Shown: positions 63,671 through 64,000 of the stretch, in pieces
Layout of the letters: the number at the start of each line of letters is the position of its first letter
Numbering within the stretch: position 1 is the stretch's first letter
Assembly (NCBI RefSeq): GCF_000368765.1
Contig: NZ_KB849659.1
Span: 51,028-115,027 of the forward strand
Direction: 5' to 3'
DNA length: 64,000 nucleotides
From: Acinetobacter junii CIP 64.5
GTDB taxonomy: Bacteria; Pseudomonadota; Gammaproteobacteria; Pseudomonadales; Moraxellaceae
The notes under the pieces: generated by a model
Seen by the model: only the letters and a program-made list of their open reading frames with translations
The model's database searches: none
Told to the model about the DNA's origin: nothing
Made by a program: the position numbers and the translations under genes

Positions 63671-64000
63671 TCACAAGAAGAACCTCAATTGAGGTTCTTC
63701 TTGTTTTCGCCATTTTTTATCAGGCACAAAGAGTGACCTTAAAAGTTTCCTTTCAAATAAATTGATCTGAATAATTCTCAGTAAACGCTGAACACTCCAT
63801 CCTTCTTGTGCCATGTGTTTAGCGAAGTTCACCAGCAAATAGGCAATTAATGCAATCCATATTTGCGTTTGTATCGCATTGCGGCTTCGACCTAGAAATG
63901 ACTTCAGTTTTAAATTCTGCTTGATGGCTTTAAAGAATAACTCAATCTTCCAGCGGTCTTTATAAATTGCAGCAATGGTGGATGCTGCCAGATGAAAGTT
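63671..64000 (-). CDS. IS4-family transposase, C-terminal part (partial)
   Basis: On the minus strand the last 109 residues of a DDE transposase are encoded. The segment IYKDRWKIELFFKAIKQNLK holds the Y-x2-R-x3-E-x6-K signature with the catalytic Glu of IS4-type enzymes. It then reads FLGRSRNAIQTQIWIALIAY, and ends FLFVPDKK-like to KWRKQEEPQLRFFL. The start lies beyond base 64000. The final codons overlap a perfect 30-bp palindrome (63674-63703). No frameshift was seen in the visible part, so the transposase may be intact. Confidence 0.85.
   Translation of the reverse strand, partial: NFHLAASTIAAIYKDRWKIELFFKAIKQNLKLKSFLGRSRNAIQTQIWIALIAYLLVNFAKHMAQEGWSVQRLLRIIQINLFERKLLRSLFVPDKKWRKQEEPQLRFFL
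63674..63703. terminator. Long palindrome at the end of the transposase gene, probable terminator
   Basis: A perfect 30-bp palindrome centred between 63688 and 63689; its inner core is CCTCAATTGAGG. It covers the transposase stop codon, and is followed on the plus strand by TTTT. It could terminate transposase mRNA and shield the IS from readthrough from maeA. Confidence 0.7.

Larger units (their letters stand above)
63652..64000 (-). mobile_element. IS4-family-like insertion sequence, 3' end (partial, runs off the window)
   Basis: The left boundary is estimated at about 63652 from the interruption of an inverted repeat. The element contains the 3' end of a transposase on the minus strand. 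The terminal sequence may begin CACTACTGTCCCACAA, but neither the opposite end nor a target duplication is visible. The element end and TIR are therefore provisional. Confidence 0.7.

Overview
The window looks like a chromosomal segment of an Acinetobacter species. The reasons are a capsule (K) locus with the genus-typical order wza-wzb-wzc / variable genes / itr-galU-ugd-gpi-galE-pgm, an intrinsic-type ANT(3'')-II aminoglycoside nucleotidyltransferase, a dad-cycA operon, a valine (mms) operon, and generally AT-rich composition. From memory of A. baumannii gene order, this stretch lies near the replication origin. That fits an exact consensus ParB-binding parS sequence found at 17830-17845. 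The species cannot be named from the sequence alone.

Layout. 1-339: 3' end of a CapD-type nucleotide-sugar dehydratase, converging on wzc. 456-4218 (minus): wzc, wzb, wza capsule export. 4516-11374 (plus): flippase, four glycosyltransferases, polymerase and initiating transferase, very AT-rich. 11407-16237: galU, ugd, gpi, galE for precursor supply, then convergent pgm. 17.8-25.0 kb: parS, aromatic aminotransferase tyrB, then a divergent GntR-type regulator with prpB-prpC-acnD (methylcitrate cycle), with three copies of a shared operator-like palindrome. 25.1-26.4 kb: a low-GC PIN-like protein with two C-terminal zinc ribbons. 26.6-32.0 kb: small housekeeping and unknown genes (47-aa zinc ribbon, DUF4126, EamA transporter, RluA, methyltransferase, GNAT, RraB). 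32.0-37.0 kb: Lrp regulator diverging from dadA-alr-ridA, then cycA. 37.1-46.7 kb: LysR regulator diverging from a seven-gene valine/isobutyrate operon. 46.8-47.0 kb: two tandem tRNA-Gly(GCC) genes. 47.2-52.5 kb: BolA, SirB-like, orphan ParA, lipoprotein, LysE, DedA, a DoxX remnant and DUF445. 52.9-58.7 kb: guaA, ANT(3'')-II, PadR, DUF3861, pirin, an OsmC gene broken by a stop codon, and GST. 58.8-63.6 kb: SPOR protein and argS (minus), then maeA (plus). From about 63.65 kb to the end: one end of an IS4-like insertion sequence.

How genes work together. GalU, Ugd, Gpi, GalE and Pgm make UDP-Glc, UDP-GlcA and UDP-Gal-type donors. Itr plus four glycosyltransferases would build a unit of about five sugars, Wzx flips it, Wzy polymerises it, and Wza/Wzb/Wzc export it and control its length. 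Valine breakdown by the mms operon ends in propionyl-CoA (MmsA), which is the substrate of PrpC in the methylcitrate cycle encoded about 16 kb away. DadA, Alr, RidA and CycA form a D/L-alanine uptake and catabolism unit.

Most unusual points: the consensus parS next to a capsule locus where lldPRD-dld would be expected; a Ugd without the canonical catalytic Cys motif; the regulator/palindrome set shared by tyrB and prp; the PIN-zinc ribbon gene sitting where prpF is often found; a GC-richer non-coding island at 28.54-28.70 kb; an OsmC nonsense mutation; a truncated DoxX gene; and an IS apparently inserted in the maeA terminator. No CRISPR array, prophage or rRNA operon was seen.
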